Assembly: GCA_030268105.1 (NCBI GenBank)
Contig: BSDZ01000039.1
Coordinates: 496,001-560,000 of the forward strand
Origin: Volvox africanus
Lineage: Eukaryota > Chlorophyta > Chlorophyceae > Chlamydomonadales > Volvocaceae
Direction of reading: 5' to 3'
DNA: 64,000 nt
The position numbers and the translations under genes are program-made. Positions 1 to 12,419 of this stretch are shown piece by piece. The notes below the pieces were generated by a model. That model was given only the letters and a program-made list of their open reading frames with translations. It did no database searches and was not told where the DNA came from. The number at the start of each line of letters is the position of its first letter. Positions within the stretch are counted from its first letter, which is position 1.

Positions 1-451
1 GCTAGCCACATGTGCCACTTGCTAGCCTGCCCGCTTGATGGTGCAGACGTTCTACACTTCTAGCTAGCCACATGTGCCACTTCTAGATACTACAAGCAAA
101 CCGTCGGAAGGTCAAAAGAACATCACGCATGCGCCGTCTGGTTGATGCACCTGGTTGAACTGTCAGTAGTGGCTATCCATGCAAGCCACAGCTGTGCTTC
201 TGTCATATGCATGCATGCACCATCTATCTGTCTTTTCCAGATGACGTAGGACACACACGCTGCAACATGATGGATCTCTCTGCCACCAGATCCAGATGTG
301 ATGTGATGCGATGTGATTTGGTTGAGACCAGTGCATGAGGCCTTGTGCAAGCTTACAGCCAAGATGTGATCCTTCAGATTTTCCTGCGGCAACGTGAGAG
401 CCCACACATTGATGAGCATCCTGGATGAGCGTTCTGCTCAGCTGCGCAGGC

Positions 452-523
452 AGCTCAAGCTGGGATTTGAAGTCAGGTCGGTGGAATCAGAGTCCACAGT
501 GCTAACCACTACACAACGCGAGC
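452..523 (-). pseudogene. tRNA-Gln(CUG)-like copy 1, degenerate
   Basis: The anticodon arm is perfect (GTGGA/TCCAC around a CUG anticodon), but two T-stem pairs and one acceptor pair are lost and the A box begins TTG instead of TGG. Probably not functional. Confidence 0.7.
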
Positions 524-713
524 GTATCATGGGATGACAACCTGTTCAACCACACACTCACACCTGTTCCGCAGCAGAGCTCCATCGTTGAGCACCGCCC
601 TCCCCTCTCATTCAGTTTGTCCACCCATGCAGCTGTCCCCCCTGCTCATAACGCATGCACCTGAATGATAGATGAAGCAAGAATGGTGAATTCCAGCGCT
701 GAAGAGCAGGTGC

Positions 714-812
714 GTGGCTTGCTTGCTTCATATGCGTGGCTTGCTTGCTTCATATGCGTGGCTTGCTTGCTTCATATGCGTGGCTTGCTTGCTTCATATG
801 CGTGGCTTGCTT
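714..812. repeat. 22-bp direct repeat (CTTGCTTGCTTCATATG core)
   Basis: About four full copies and a partial fifth of a 22-bp repeat with core GCTTGCTTGCTTCATATG. Similar runs occur in the other 1201-bp units (about 1915-2013, 5216-5313, 7449-7547, 8651-8749, 9851-9950). Most block C units hold only one or two copies. Since 22 is not a multiple of 3, the translation changes frame from copy to copy, which argues against coding. Confidence 0.9.
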
Positions 813-1081
813 GTCAGTTCATTCGCAAGATAGGGCCGCATGCAATATGCATGCGATATGCCATCATGGCCGCCCCGTGAAGCACATACATGCATGCTTG
901 CTTGCTTATGATGATGGATGGACTCACACATGGAAAGAGCACAACCGCTCCACCAAGATCAAGCAGACCTGCATGGGTGCAAAAATGGTTTTAAACACAG
1001 TCTTGCAGCGGCGGGTTGGGATGCGTGCCACACCTGTATTGCTTGGGAAACGAATTATGCTAGCTAGCAACAGGTGCAAGA

Positions 1082-1210
1082 AGCACAAGTCAAGCTAGCG
1101 GCACAAGTCTAGCTAGCGGCACAAGTCTAGCTAGTGGCACAAGTCAAGCTAGTGGCACCAATCTAGCTGGCGGCACCAGTCTAGCTAGCGGCACCAGTCT
1201 AGCTAGCCAC
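1082..1210. repeat. 18-bp minisatellite, short form
   Basis: About seven copies of an 18-bp repeat with consensus GGCACAAGTCTAGCTAGC and variants (AGTGGCAC, TGGCGGCAC, CACCAGT). Comparable short arrays close each 1201-bp unit (near 2285-2410, 5585-5710, 7826-7946, 9027-9147, 10228-10348). The GCTAGC core creates repeated NheI-type palindromes. The arrays in the units near 3420 and 6745 have collapsed to one or two copies, which explains part of their shorter length. Confidence 0.92.
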
Positions 1211-1652
1211 ATGTGCCACTTGCTAGCCTGCCCGCTTGATGGTGCAGACGTTCTACACTTCTAGCTAGCCACATGTGCGGCTTCTAGATACTACAAGCAA
1301 ACCGTCGGAAGGTCAAAAGAACATCACGCATGCGCCGTCTGGTTGATGCACCTGGTTGAACTGTCAGTAGTGGCTATCCATGCAAGCCACAGCTGTGCTT
1401 CTGTCATATGCATGCATGCACCATTTATCTGTCTTTTCCGGATGACGTAGGACACACACGCTGCAACATGATGGATCTCTCTGCCACCAGATCCAGATGT
1501 GATGTGATGCGATGTGATTTGGTTGAGACCAGTGCATGAGGCCTTGTGCAAGCTTACAGCCAAGATGTGATCCTTCAGATTTTCCTGCGGCAACGTGAGA
1601 GCCCACACATTGATGAGCATCCTGGATGAGCGTTCTGCTCAGCCGCGCAGGC

Positions 1653-1724
1653 AGCTCACGCTGCGATTTGTACTAAGGTCGGCGGAATCAGAGTCCACAG
1701 TGCTAACCACTACACCACGCGAGC
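1653..1724 (-). pseudogene. tRNA-Gln(CUG)-like copy 2, degenerate
   Basis: Acceptor, D and anticodon arms pair, but the T loop reads TACAAAT and two of five T-stem pairs are broken, so the B box is poor. Confidence 0.7.
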
Positions 1725-2853
1725 GTATCATGGGATGACAACCTGTTCAACCACACACTCACACCTGTTCCGCAGCAGAGCTCCATCGTTGAGCTCCGCC
1801 CTCCCCTCTCATTCAGTTTGTCCACCCATGCAGCTGTCCCCCCTGCTCATAACGCACGCACCTGAATGATAGATGAAGCAAGAATGGTGAATTCCAGCGC
1901 TGAAGAGCAGGTGCGTGGCTTGCTTGCTTCATATGCGTGGCTTGCTTGCTTCATATGCGTGGCTTGCTTGCTTCATATGCGTGGCTTGCTTGCTTCATAT
2001 GCGTGGCTTGCTTGTCAGTTCATTCGCAAGATAGGGCCGCATGCAATATGCATGCGATATGCCATCATGGCCGCCCCGTGAAGCACATACATGCATGCTT
2101 GCTTGCTTATGATGATGGATGGACTCACACATGGAAAGAGCACAACCGCTCCACCAAGATCAAGCAGACCTGCATGGGTGCAAAAATGGTTTTAAACACA
2201 GTCTTGCAGCGGCGGGTTGGGATGCGTGCCACACCTGTATTGCTTGGGAAACGAATTCTGCTAGCTAGCAACAGGTGCAAGAAGCACAAGTCAAGCTAGC
2301 GGCACAAGTCTAGCTAGCGGCACAAGTCTAGCTAGTGGCACAAGTCAAGCTAGTGGCACCAATCTAGCTGGCGGCACCAGTCTAGCTAGCGGCACCAGTC
2401 TAGCTAGCCACATGTGCCACTTGCTAGCCTGCCCGCTTGATGGTGCAGACGTTCTACACTTCTAGCTAGCCACATGTGCCACTTCTAGATACTACAAGCA
2501 AACCGTCGGAAGGTCAAAAGAACATCACGCATGCGCCGTCTGGTTGATGCACCTGGTTGAACTGTCAGTAGTGGCTATCCATGCAAGCCACAGCTGTGCT
2601 TCTGTCATATGCATGCATGCACCATTTATCTGTCTTTTCCAGATGACGTAGGACACACACGCTGCAACATGATGGATCTCTCTGCCACCAGATCCAGATG
2701 TGATGAGATGCGATGTGATTTGGTTGAGACCAGTGCATGAGGCCTTGTGCAAGCTTACAGCCAAGATGTGATCCTTCAGATTTTCCTGCGGCAACGTGAG
2801 AGCCCACACATTGATGAGCATCCTGGATGAGCGTTCTGCTCAGCCGCGCAGGC

Positions 2854-2925
2854 AGCTCACGCTGCGATTTGTACTAAGGTCGGCGGAATCAGAGTCCACA
2901 GTGCTAACCACTACACCACGCGAGC
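2854..2925 (-). pseudogene. tRNA-Gln(CUG)-like copy 3, degenerate
   Basis: Same T-arm damage as the copy at 1653 (loop TACAAAT, two mismatches); the CUG anticodon is retained. Confidence 0.7.
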
Positions 2926-3866
2926 GTATCATGGGATGACAACCTGTTCAACCACACACTCACACCTGTTCCGCAGCAGAGCTCCATCGTTGAGCTCCGC
3001 CCTCCCCTCTCATTCAGTTTGTCCACCCATGCAGCTGTCCCCCCTGCTCATAACGCACGCACCTGAATGATAGATGAAGCAAGAATGGTGAATTCCAGCG
3101 CTGAAGAGCAGGTGCGTGGCTTGCTTGCTTCATATGCGTGGCTTGGTTGTCAGTTCATTCGCAAGATAGGGCGGCATGCCATATGCATGCGATATGCCAT
3201 CATGGCCGCCCCGTGAAGCACATACATGCATGCTTGCTTGCTTATGATGATGGATGGACTCACACATGGAAAGAGCACAACCGCTCCACCAAGATCTAGC
3301 AGACCTGCATGGGTGCAAAAATGGTTTTAAACACAGTCGTGCAGCGGCGGGTTGGGATGCATGCCACACCTGTATTGCTTGGGAAACGAATTCTGCTAGC
3401 TAGCAACAGGTGCAAGAGGCACAAGTCAAGCTGGCGGCACAAGTCTAGCTAGCCACATGTGCCACTTGCTAGCCTGCCCGCTTGATGGTGCAGACGTGTA
3501 GATACTACAAGCAAACCATTGGAAGGTCAAAAGAACATCACGCATGCGCCGTCTGGTTGATGCACCTGGTTGATCTGTCAGTAGGGGCTATCCATGCAAG
3601 CCACAGCTGTATTTCTGTCATATGCATGCATGCACCATCTATCTGTCTTTTCCGGATGACGTAGGACAAACACGCTGCAACATGATGGATCTCTCTGCCA
3701 CCAGATCCAGATGTGATGTGATGCGATGTGATTTGGTTGAGACCAGTGCATGAGGCCTTGTGCAAGCTTACAGCCAAGATGTGATCCTTCAGATTTTCCT
3801 GCGGCAACGTGAGAGCCCACACATTGATGAGCATCCTGGATGAGCGTTCTGCTCAGCCGCGCAGGC

Positions 3867-3938
3867 AGCTCACGCTGAGATTCGAAGTCAGGTCGGCGGA
3901 TTCAGAGTCCACAGTGCTAACCACTACACCACGCGAGC
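3867..3938 (-). tRNA. tRNA-Gln(CUG)-like copy 4, one mismatch
   Basis: The only copy in the window with the canonical T loop TTCGAAT. A C-C mismatch at the last T-stem pair is the only defect; acceptor, D and anticodon arms are intact. Confidence 0.55.
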
Positions 3939-4953
3939 GTATCATGGGATGACAACCTGTTCAACCACACACTCACACCTGTTCCGCAGCAGAGCTCCAT
4001 CGTTGAGCACCGCCCTCCCCTCTCATTCAGTTTGTCCACCCATGCAGCTGTCCCCCCTGCTCATAACGCACGCACCTGAATGATAGATGAAGCAAGAATG
4101 GTGAATTCCAGCGCTGAAGAGCAGGTGCGTGGCTTGCTTGCTTCATATGCGTGGCTTGCTTGTCAGTTCATTCACAAGATAGGGCGGCATGCCATATGCA
4201 TGCGATATGCCATCATGGCCGCCCCGTGAAGCACATACATGCATGCTTGCTTGCTTATGATGATGGATGGACTCACACATGGAAAGAGCACAACCGCTCC
4301 ACCAAGATCAAGCAGACCTGCATGGGTGCAAAAATGGTTTTAAACACAGTCATGCAGCGGCGGGTTGGGATGCATGCCACACCTGTATTGCTTGGGAAAC
4401 GAATTCTGCTAGCTAGCAACAGGTGCAAGAGGCACAAGTCAAGCTAGCGGCACAAGTCTAGCTAGTGGCACAAGTCGAGCTAGCGGCACACAAATCTAGC
4501 TAGCGGCACCAGTCTAGCTAGCGGCACAAGTCTAGCTAGCCACATGTGCCACTTGCTAGCCTGCCCGCTTGATGGTGCAGACGTGTAGATACTACAAGCA
4601 AACCATTGGAAGGTCAAAAGAACATCACGCATGCGCCGTCTGGTTGATGCACCTGGTTGAACTGTCAGTAGGGGCTATCCATGCAAGCCACAGCTGTGCT
4701 TCTGTCATATGCATGCATGCACCATCTATCTGTCTTTTCCGGATGACGTAGGACACACACGCTGCAACATGATGGATCTCTCTGCCACCAGATCCAGATG
4801 TGATGTGATGCGATGTGATTTGGTTGGGACCAGTGCATGAGGCCTTGTGCAAGCTTACAGCCAAGATGTGATCCTTCAGATTTTCCTGCGGCAACGTGAG
4901 AGCCCACACATTGATGAGCATCCTGGATGAGCGTTCTGCTCAGCTGCGCAGGC

Positions 4954-5025
4954 AGCTCAAGCTGGGATTTGAAGTCAGGTCGGCGGATTCAGAGTCCACA
5001 GTGCTAACCACTACACCACGCGAGC
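4954..5025 (-). pseudogene. tRNA-Gln(CUG)-like copy 5, degenerate
   Basis: T stem CTGAC/CCCAG has two mismatches and the acceptor 3' strand CTTGAGC has one. Anticodon CUG kept. Confidence 0.68.
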
Positions 5026-6154
5026 GTATCATGGGATGACAACCTGTTCAACCACACACTCACACCTGTTCCGCAGCAGAGCTTCATCGTTGAGCTCCGC
5101 CCTCCCCTCTCATTCAGTTTGTCCACCCATGCAGCTGTCCCCCCTGCTCATAACGCATGCACCTGAATGATAGATGAAGCAAGAATGGTGAATTCCAGCG
5201 CTGAAGAGCAGGTGCGTGGCTTGCTTGCTTCATATGCGTGGCTTGCTTGCTTCATATGCGTGGCTTGCTTGCTTCATATGCGTGGCTTGCTTGCTTCATA
5301 TGCGTGGCTTGCTTGTCAGTTCATTCGCAAGATAGGGCCGCATGCAATATGCATGCGATATGCCATCATGGCCGCCCCGTGAAGCACATACATGCATGCT
5401 TGCTTGCTTATGATGATGGATGGACTCACACATGGAAAGAGCACAACCGCTCCACCAAGATCAAGCAGACCTGCATGGGTGCAAAAATGGTTTTAAACAC
5501 AGTCTTGCAGCGGCGGGTTGGGATGCGTGCCACACCTGTATTGCTTGGGAAACGAATTCTGCTAGCTAGCAACAGGTGCAAGAAGCACAAGTCAAGCTAG
5601 CGGCACAAGTCAAGCTAGCGGCACAAGTCTAGCTAGTGGCACAAGTCAAGCTAGTGGCACCAATCTAGCTGGCGGCACCAGTCTAGCTAGCGGCACCAGT
5701 CTAGCTAGCCACATGTGCCACTTGCTAGCCTGCCCGCTTGATGGTGCAGACGTTCTACACTTCTAGCTAGCCACATGTGCCGCTTCTAGATACTACAAGC
5801 AAACCGTCGGAAGGTCAAAAGAACATCACGCATGCGCCGTCTGGTTGATGCACCTGGTTGAACTGTCAGTAGTGGCTATCCATGCAAGCCACAGCTGTGC
5901 TTCTGTCATATGCATGCATGCACCATCTATCTGTCTTTTCCGGATGACGTAGGACACACACGCTGCAACATGATGGATCTCTCTGCCACCAGATCCAGAT
6001 GTGATGTGATGCGATGTGATTTGGTCGAGACCAGTGCATGAGGCCTTGTGCAAGCTTACAGCCAAGATGTGATCCTTCAAATTTTCCTGCGGCAACGTGA
6101 GAGCCCACACATTGATGAGCATCCTGGATGAGCGTTCTGCTCAGCTGCGCAGGC

Positions 6155-6226
6155 AGCTCAAGCTGGGATTTGAAGTCAGGTCGGCGGATTCAGAGTCCAC
6201 AGTGCTAACCACTACACCACGCGAGC
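6155..6226 (-). pseudogene. tRNA-Gln(CUG)-like copy 6, degenerate
   Basis: Same T-stem and acceptor defects as the copy at 4954. Confidence 0.68.
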
Positions 6227-7189
6227 GTATCATGGGATGACAACCGGTTCAACCACACACTCACACCTGTTCCGCAGCAGAGCTTCATCGTTGAGCACCG
6301 CCCTCCCCTCTCATTCAGTTTGTCCACCCATGCAGCTGTCCCCCCTGCTCATAACGCATGCACCTGAATGATAGATGAAGCAAGAATGGTGAATTCCAGC
6401 GCTGAAGAGCAGGTGCGTGGCTTGCTTGCTTCATATGCGTGGCTTGCTTGCTTCATATGCGTGGCTTGCTTGTCAGTTCATTCGCAAGATAGGGCCGCAT
6501 GCCATATGCATGCGATATGCCATCATGGCCGCCCCGTGAAGCACATATATGCATGCTTGCTTGCTTATGATGATGGATGGACTCACACATGGAAAGAGCA
6601 CAACCGCTCCACCAAGATCAAGCAGACCTGCATGGGTGCAAAAATGGTTTTAAACACAGTCGTGCAGCGGCGGGTTGGGATGCATGCCACACCTGTATTG
6701 CTTGGGAAACGAATTCTGCTAGCTAGCAACAGGTGCAAGAGGCACAGGTCAAGCTGGCGGCACAAGTCTAGCTAGCCACATGTGCCACTTGCTAGCCTGC
6801 CCGCTTGATGGTGCAGACGTGTAGATACTACAAGCAAACCGTCGGAAGGTCAAAAGAACATCACGCATGCGCCGTCTGGTTGATGCACCTGGTTGAACTG
6901 TCAGTAGTGGCTATCCATGCAAGCCACAGCTGTGCTTCTGTCATATGCATGCATGCACCATCTATCTGTCTTTTCCGGATGACGTAGGACAAACACGCTG
7001 CAACATGATGGATCTCTCTGCCACCAGATCCAGATGTGATGTGATGCGATGTGATTTGGTTGAGACCAGTGCATGAGGCCTTGTGCAAGCTTACAGCCAA
7101 GATGTGATCCTTCAAATTTTCCTGCGGCAACGTGAGAGCCCACACATTGATGAGCATCCTGGATGAGCGTTCTGCTCAGCTGCGCAGGC

Positions 7190-7261
7190 AGCTCAAGCTG
7201 GGATTTGAAGTCAGGTCGGCGGAATCAGAGTCCACAGTGCTAACCACTACACCACGCGAGC
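7190..7261 (-). pseudogene. tRNA-Gln(CUG)-like copy 7, degenerate
   Basis: T-stem and acceptor defects as at 4954; the last base of the anticodon loop is T instead of A. Confidence 0.68.
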
Positions 7262-8390
7262 GTATCATGGGATGACAACCTGTTCAACCACACACTCACA
7301 CCTGTTCCGCAGCAGAGCTCCATCGTTGAGCACCGCCCTCCCCTCTCATTCAGTTTGTCCACCCATGCAGCTGTCCCCCCTGCTCATAACGCATGCACCT
7401 GAATGATAGATGAAGCAAGAATGGTGAATTCCAGCGCTGAAGAGCAGGTGCGTGGCTTGCTTGCTTCATATGCGTGGCTTGCTTGCTTCATATGCGTGGC
7501 TTGCTTGCTTCATATGCGTGGCTTGCTTGCTTCATATGCGTGGCTTGCTTGTCAGTTCATTCGCAAGATAGGGCCGCATGCAATATGCATGCGATATGCC
7601 ATCATGGCCGCCCCGTGAAGCACATACATGCATGCTTGCTTGCTTATGATGATGGATGGACTCACACATGGAAAGAGCACAACCGCTCCACCAAGATCAA
7701 GCAGACCTGCATGGGTGCAAAAATGGTTTTAAACACAGTCTTGCAGCGGCGGGTTGGGATGCGTGCCACACCTGTATTGCTTGGGAAACGAATTCTGCTA
7801 GCTAGCAACAGGTGCAAGAAGCACAAGTCAAGCTAGCGGCACAAGTCAAGCTAGCGGCACAAGTCTAGCTAGTGGCACAAGTCAAGCTAGTGGCACCAAT
7901 CTAGCTGGCGGCACCAGTCTAGCTAGCGGCACCAGTCTAGCTAGCCACATGTGCCACTTGCTAGCCTGCCCGCTTGATGGTGCAGACGTTCTACACTTCT
8001 AGCTAGCCACATGTGCCGCTTCTAGATACTACAAGCAAACCGTCGGAAGGTCAAAAGAACATCACGCATGCGCCGTCTGGTTGATGCACCTGGTTGAACT
8101 GTCAGTAGTGGCTATCCATGCAAGCCACAGCTGTGCTTCTGTCATATGCATGCATGCACCATCTATCTGTCTTTTCCGGATGACGTAGGACACACACGCT
8201 GCAACATGATGGATCTCTCTGCCACCAGATCCAGATGTGATGTGATGCGATGTGATTTGGTTGAGACCAGTGCATGAGGCCTTGTGCAAGCTTACAGCCA
8301 AGATGTGATCCTTCAGATTTTCCTGCGGCAACGTGAGAGCCCACACATTGATGAGCATCCTGGATGAGCGTTCTGCTCAGCTGCGCAGGC

Positions 8391-8462
8391 AGCTCAAGCT
8401 GGGATTTGAAGTCAGGTTGGCGGATTCAGAGTCCACAGTGCTAACCACTACACCACGCGAGC
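8391..8462 (-). pseudogene. tRNA-Gln(CUG)-like copy 8, degenerate
   Basis: T stem CTGAC/CCCAG with two mismatches; variable loop differs by one base from its neighbours. Confidence 0.68.
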
Positions 8463-9591
8463 GTATCATGGGATGACAACCTGTTCAACCACACACTCAC
8501 ACCTGTTCCGCAGCAGAGCTTCATCGTTGAGCACCGCCCTCCCCTCTCATTCAGTTTGTCCACCCATGCAGCTGTCCCCCCTGCTCATAACGCATGCACC
8601 TGAATGATAGATGAAGCAAGAATGGTGAATTCCAGCGCTGAAGAGCAGGTGCGTGGCTTGCTTGCTTCATATGCGTGGCTTGCTTGCTTCATATGCGTGG
8701 CTTGCTTGCTTCATATGCGTGGCTTGCTTGCTTCATATGCGTGGCTTGCTTGTCAGTTCATTCGCAAGATAGGGCCGCATGCAATATGCATGCGATATGC
8801 CATCATGGCCGCCCCGTGAAGCACATACATGCATGCTTGCTTGCTTATGATGATGGATGGACTCACACATGGAAAGAGCACAACCGCTCCACCAAGATCA
8901 AGCAGACCTGCATGGGTGCAAAAATGGTTTTAAACACAGTCTTGCAGCGGCGGGTTGGGATGCGTGCCACACCTGTATTGCTTGGGAAACGAATTCTGCT
9001 AGCTAGCAACAGGTGCAAGAAGCACAAGTCAAGCTAGCGGCACAAGTCAAGCTAGCGGCACAAGTCTAGCTAGTGGCACAAGTCAAGCTAGTGGCACCAA
9101 TCTAGCTGGCGGCACCAGTCTAGCTAGCGGCACCAGTCTAGCTAGCCACATGTGCCACTTGCAAGCCTGCCCGCTTGATGGTGCAGACGTTCTACACTTC
9201 TAGCTAGCCACATGTGCCGCTTCTAGATACTACAAGCAAACCGTCGGAAGGTCAAAAGAACATCACGCATGCGCCGTCTGGTTGATGCACCTGGTTGAAC
9301 TGTCAGTAGTGGCTATCCATGCAAGCCACAGCTGTGCTTCTGTCATATGCATGCATGCACCATCTATCTGTCTTTTCCGGATGACGTAGGACACACACGC
9401 TGCAACATGATGGATCTCTCTGCCACCAGATCCAGATGTGATGTGATGCGATGTGATTTGGTTGAGACCAGTGCATGAGGCCTTGTGCAAGCTTACAGCC
9501 AAGATGTGATCCTTCAGATTTTCCTGCGGCAACGTGAGAGCCCACACATTGATGAGCATCCTGGATGAGCGTTCTGCTCAGCTGCGCAGGC

Positions 9592-9663
9592 AGCTCAAGC
9601 TGGGATTTGAAGTCAGGTCGGCGGAATCAGAGTCCACAGTGCTAACCACTACACCACGCGAGC
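9592..9663 (-). pseudogene. tRNA-Gln(CUG)-like copy 9, degenerate
   Basis: Same class as the copy at 7190: two T-stem mismatches, one acceptor mismatch, CUG anticodon retained. Confidence 0.68.
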
Positions 9664-10792
9664 GTATCATGGGATGACAACCTGTTCAACCACACACTCA
9701 CACCTGTTCCGCAGCAGAGCTTCATCGTTGAGCACCGCCCTCCCCTCTCATTCAGTTTGTCCACCCATGCAGCTGTCCCCCCTGCTCATAACGCATGCAC
9801 CTGAATGATAGATGAAGCAAGAATGGTGAATTCCAGCGCTGAAGAGCAGGTGCGTGGCTTGCTTGCTTCATATGCGTGGCTTGCTTGCTTCATATGCGTG
9901 GCTTGCTTGCTTCATATGCGTGGCTTGCTTGCTTCATATGCGTGGCTTGCTTGTCAGTTCATTCGCAAGATAGGGCCGCATGCAATATGCATGCGATATG
10001 CCATCATGGCCGCCCCGTGAAGCACATACATGCATGCTTGCTTGCTTATGATGATGGATGGACTCACACATGGAAAGAGCACAACCGCTCCACCAAGATC
10101 AAGCAGACCTGCATGGGTGCAAAAATGGTTTTAAACACAGTCGTGCAGCGGCGGGTTGGGATGCGTGCCACACCTGTATTGCTTGGGAAACGAATTCTGC
10201 TAGCTAGCAACAGGTGCAAGAAGCACAAGTCAAGCTAGCGGCACAAGTCAAGCTAGCGGCACAAGTCTAGCTAGTGGCACAAGTCAAGCTAGTGGCACCA
10301 ATCTAGCTGGCGGCACCAGTCTAGCTAGCGGCACCAGTCTAGCTAGCCACATGTGCCACTTGCAAGCCTGCCCGCTTGATGGTGCAGACGTTCTACACTT
10401 CTAGCTAGCCACATGTGCCGCTTCTAGATACTACAAGCAAACCGTCGGAAGGTCAAAAGAACATCACGCATGCGCCGTCTGGTTGATGCACCTGGTTGAA
10501 CTGTCAGTAGTGGCTATCCATGCAAGCCACAGCTGTGCTTCTGTCATATGCATGCATGCACCATCTATCTGTCTTTTCCGGATGACGTAGGACACACACG
10601 CTGCAACATGATGGATTTCTCTGCCACCAGATCCCGATGTGATGTGATGCGATGTGATTTGGTCGAGACCAGTGCATGAGGCCTTGTGCAAGCTTACAGC
10701 CAAGATGTGATCCTTCAGATTTTCCTGCGGCAACGTGAGAGCCCACACATTGATGAGCATCCTGGATGAGCGTTCTGCTCAGCCACGCAGGC

Positions 10793-10864
10793 AGCTCATG
10801 CTGAGATTTGAAGTCAGGTCGGCGGATTCAGAGTCCACAGTGCTAACCACTACACCACGCGAGC
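10793..10864 (-). tRNA. tRNA-Gln(CUG)-like copy 10, near-intact
   Basis: One T-stem mismatch (C-C) and one acceptor mismatch (C-A, from the CATGAGC 3' strand). Other arms pair. Borderline between gene and pseudogene. Confidence 0.5.
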
Positions 10865-11523
10865 GTATCATGGGATGACAACCTGTTCAACCACACACTC
10901 ACACCTGTTCCGCAGCAGAGCTCCATCGTTGAGCACCGCCCTCCCCTCTCATTCAGTTTGTCCACCCATGCAGCTGTCCCCCCTGCTCATAACGCACGCA
11001 CCTGAATGATAGATGAAGCAAGAATGGTGAATTCCAGCGCTGAAGAGCAGGTGCGTGGCTTGCTTGCTTCATATGCGTGGCTTGCTTGCTTCATATGCGT
11101 GGCTTGCTTGCTTCATATGCGTGGCTTGCTTGTCAGTTCATTCGCAAGATAGGGCGGCATGCCATATGCATGCGATATGCCATCACGGCCGCCCCGTGAA
11201 GCACATACATGCATGCTTGCTTGCTTATGATGATGGATGGACTCACACATGGAAAGAGCACAACCGCTCCACCAAGATCAAGCAGACCTGCATGGGTGCA
11301 AAAATGGTTTTTTAACACAGTCGTGCAGCGGCGGGTTGGGATGCATGCCACACCTGTATTGCTTGGGAAACGAATTCTGCTAGCTAGCAACAGGTGCAAG
11401 AGGCACAAGTCAAGCTGGTGGCACAAGTCTAGCTAGCCACATGTGCCACTTGCTAGCCTGCCCGCTTGATGGTGCAGACGTGTAGATACTACAAGCAAAC
11501 CATCGGAAGGTCAAAAGAACATC

Positions 11524-11528
11524 ACGCA
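11524..11528 (+). repeat. Target-site duplication ACGCA, left copy of element 1
   Basis: The last five satellite bases before the 5' LTR are ACGCA; the same five bases (19000-19004) follow the 3' LTR. Uninterrupted units read ACGCATGCGCC here, so removing the element and one copy restores the satellite. A 5-bp duplication is usual for Ty3/gypsy integration. Confidence 0.95.
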
Positions 11529-11630
11529 TGTTGTGCTACGGTTCATTTCCCGCCGACGCGTAGGTCGACGTGACCCTACGAGGCGAAGTGCTTTTGTGAT
11601 GAACGCATTGCATATGAACGAATCTGCATA

Positions 11631-11658
11631 ATATAAATGTATTCGTGTACATTTATAT
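11631..11658 (+). promoter_or_regulatory. LTR hairpin H1, 11-bp perfect arms
   Basis: ATATAAATGTA is followed six bases later by its exact reverse complement. In element 2 the arms change together (GTA to ATA on one side, TAC to TAT on the other), keeping the pairing. Confidence 0.7.
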
Positions 11659-11773
11659 ATGCATTTGGCATGTTGTCATTATCCATCGTGACATCGCATC
11701 ATGGCAAATCCGCCTAGCATGCATGAAAGCCCGAAGCATGGAAGTGCGCGTTATGCTCGTGCTACGAAACAAT

Positions 11774-11802
11774 AAGTAATATTATCTGATATAATATTAC
11801 TT
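11774..11802 (+). promoter_or_regulatory. LTR hairpin H2, 12-bp perfect arms
   Basis: AAGTAATATTAT and its exact reverse complement are separated by CTGAT. The 5' LTR of element 2 has lost the left arm by deletion; its 3' LTR keeps both arms. Confidence 0.65.
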
Positions 11803-11854
11803 CATTACAGCACACGTTGAGAGCGCCGCACTCGTCGCGATGCATGCCCTGCAA

Positions 11855-11872
11855 CCGGATATCGTTATCCGG
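11855..11872 (+). promoter_or_regulatory. LTR hairpin H3, CCGGATA arms with TCGT loop
   Basis: Seven-base perfect arms. The 3' LTR of element 2 has CCGAATA/TATTCGG, a matched change in both arms, and the solo LTR near 26330-26350 has the equivalent CCGAATAT/ATATTCGG palindrome. Confidence 0.72.
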
Positions 11873-11948
11873 ACCCTTGCATCATGCGAATGCCGGAAAG
11901 GCTTATACGTTGTTATGCGTAGACATCGCCTAGACGCAGTAGGGTTGT

Positions 11949-11975
11949 CACATCTAGGATCGGCCTCCTAATGTG
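11949..11975 (+). promoter_or_regulatory. LTR hairpin H4, CACAT-TAGGA arms
   Basis: CACAT and TAGGA pair with TCCTA and ATGTG around TCGGCC, with one bulged base. In element 2's 5' LTR the outer arm is CACAC/GTGTG, again a paired change. Confidence 0.68.
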
Positions 11976-12050
11976 AATCGTACGGCATTGCGATGCTGCG
12001 AGTATAACAGATGCGAGGACGGCTAAGCTAGACAAGACATTCGATACCGG

Positions 12051-12068
12051 AGAACACTCGTGTGTTCT
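12051..12068 (+). promoter_or_regulatory. LTR hairpin H5, AGAACAC arms with TCGT loop
   Basis: Seven-base perfect arms around TCGT. The solo LTR has AAGTAC/GTACTT around the same TCGT loop at the equivalent place (about 26538-26553), so several arm pairs changed while loop and pairing were kept. Confidence 0.72.
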
Positions 12069-12355
12069 ATATTACTATTTCTATATACTATTCTACTTAG
12101 CCCGAGCTAAGCCTGAACTTCGCTAATCACCGCCGCGTGATGATTGCTTGCTTCCGGCGCTGACGGCGATTTCGTCCATTGCATCATCCTGACCCGTAAG
12201 ACTGTAAGTTATATCTCTCTTCGTCTTGAAGTCTTCCGCTGTCTCTGTTTGCTCTCGCTTGCCTTGCTGTAATTGCAAGTGCTCGCGCATCGGTGTCGAT
12301 AGTCTCCAGACGTGCAGATACTTATGAGCAAACGCGAACGAGAGGTACAACAATT

Positions 12356-12374
12356 TGGTATCGAGACAGGTTCG
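12356..12374 (+). promoter_or_regulatory. Primer-binding site, initiator-Met-like
   Basis: Three bases after the 5' LTR the sequence reads TGGTATCGAGACAGGTTCG. TGG complements a tRNA CCA end and TGGTATC matches the usual plant initiator-Met primer site; the remainder is similar but not identical. A tRNA with acceptor 5' strand ATCGAGA would fit. The exact primer tRNA cannot be confirmed here. Confidence 0.8.
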
Positions 12375-12419
12375 TTGCCTAACTGTCTCTCTTTGTCTAA
12401 TCGGAAGTAGGTTCTTCCT

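Larger units (their letters stand above)
1..11528. repeat. Satellite block A: tandem units of 1013-1201 bp
   Basis: Head-to-tail array; spacing of the embedded tRNA-Gln-like sequence is 1201, 1201, 1013, 1087, 1201, 1035, 1201, 1201 and 1201 bp. A unit runs in this order on the plus strand: a TGGTGCAGACG landmark (35, 1236, 2437, 3482, 4569, 5738, 6805, 7974, 9175, 10376, 11466), a GATGT-rich microsatellite, the tRNA-like sequence on the minus strand, a CTTGCTTG-rich 22-bp repeat, a segment with TTTTAAAC, then an 18-bp minisatellite. The 1201-bp units carry an extra stretch after GCAGACG (ending CACATGTGCC) that shorter units lack. No protein gene is supported: open frames recur only because the units are copies of one another. 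Confidence 0.95.
11529..12352 (+). repeat. 5' LTR of element 1 (824 bp)
   Basis: Starts TGTTGTGCTACGG and ends GGTACAACA. It contains a run of short hairpins (11551-11585, 11631-11658, 11774-11802, 11855-11872, 11949-11975, 12051-12068, 12096-12111). AT-rich stretches near 11631-11658 and 12067-12092 could serve as core promoter elements, but I cannot place the transcription start or the U3/R/U5 borders from sequence alone. Confidence 0.96.
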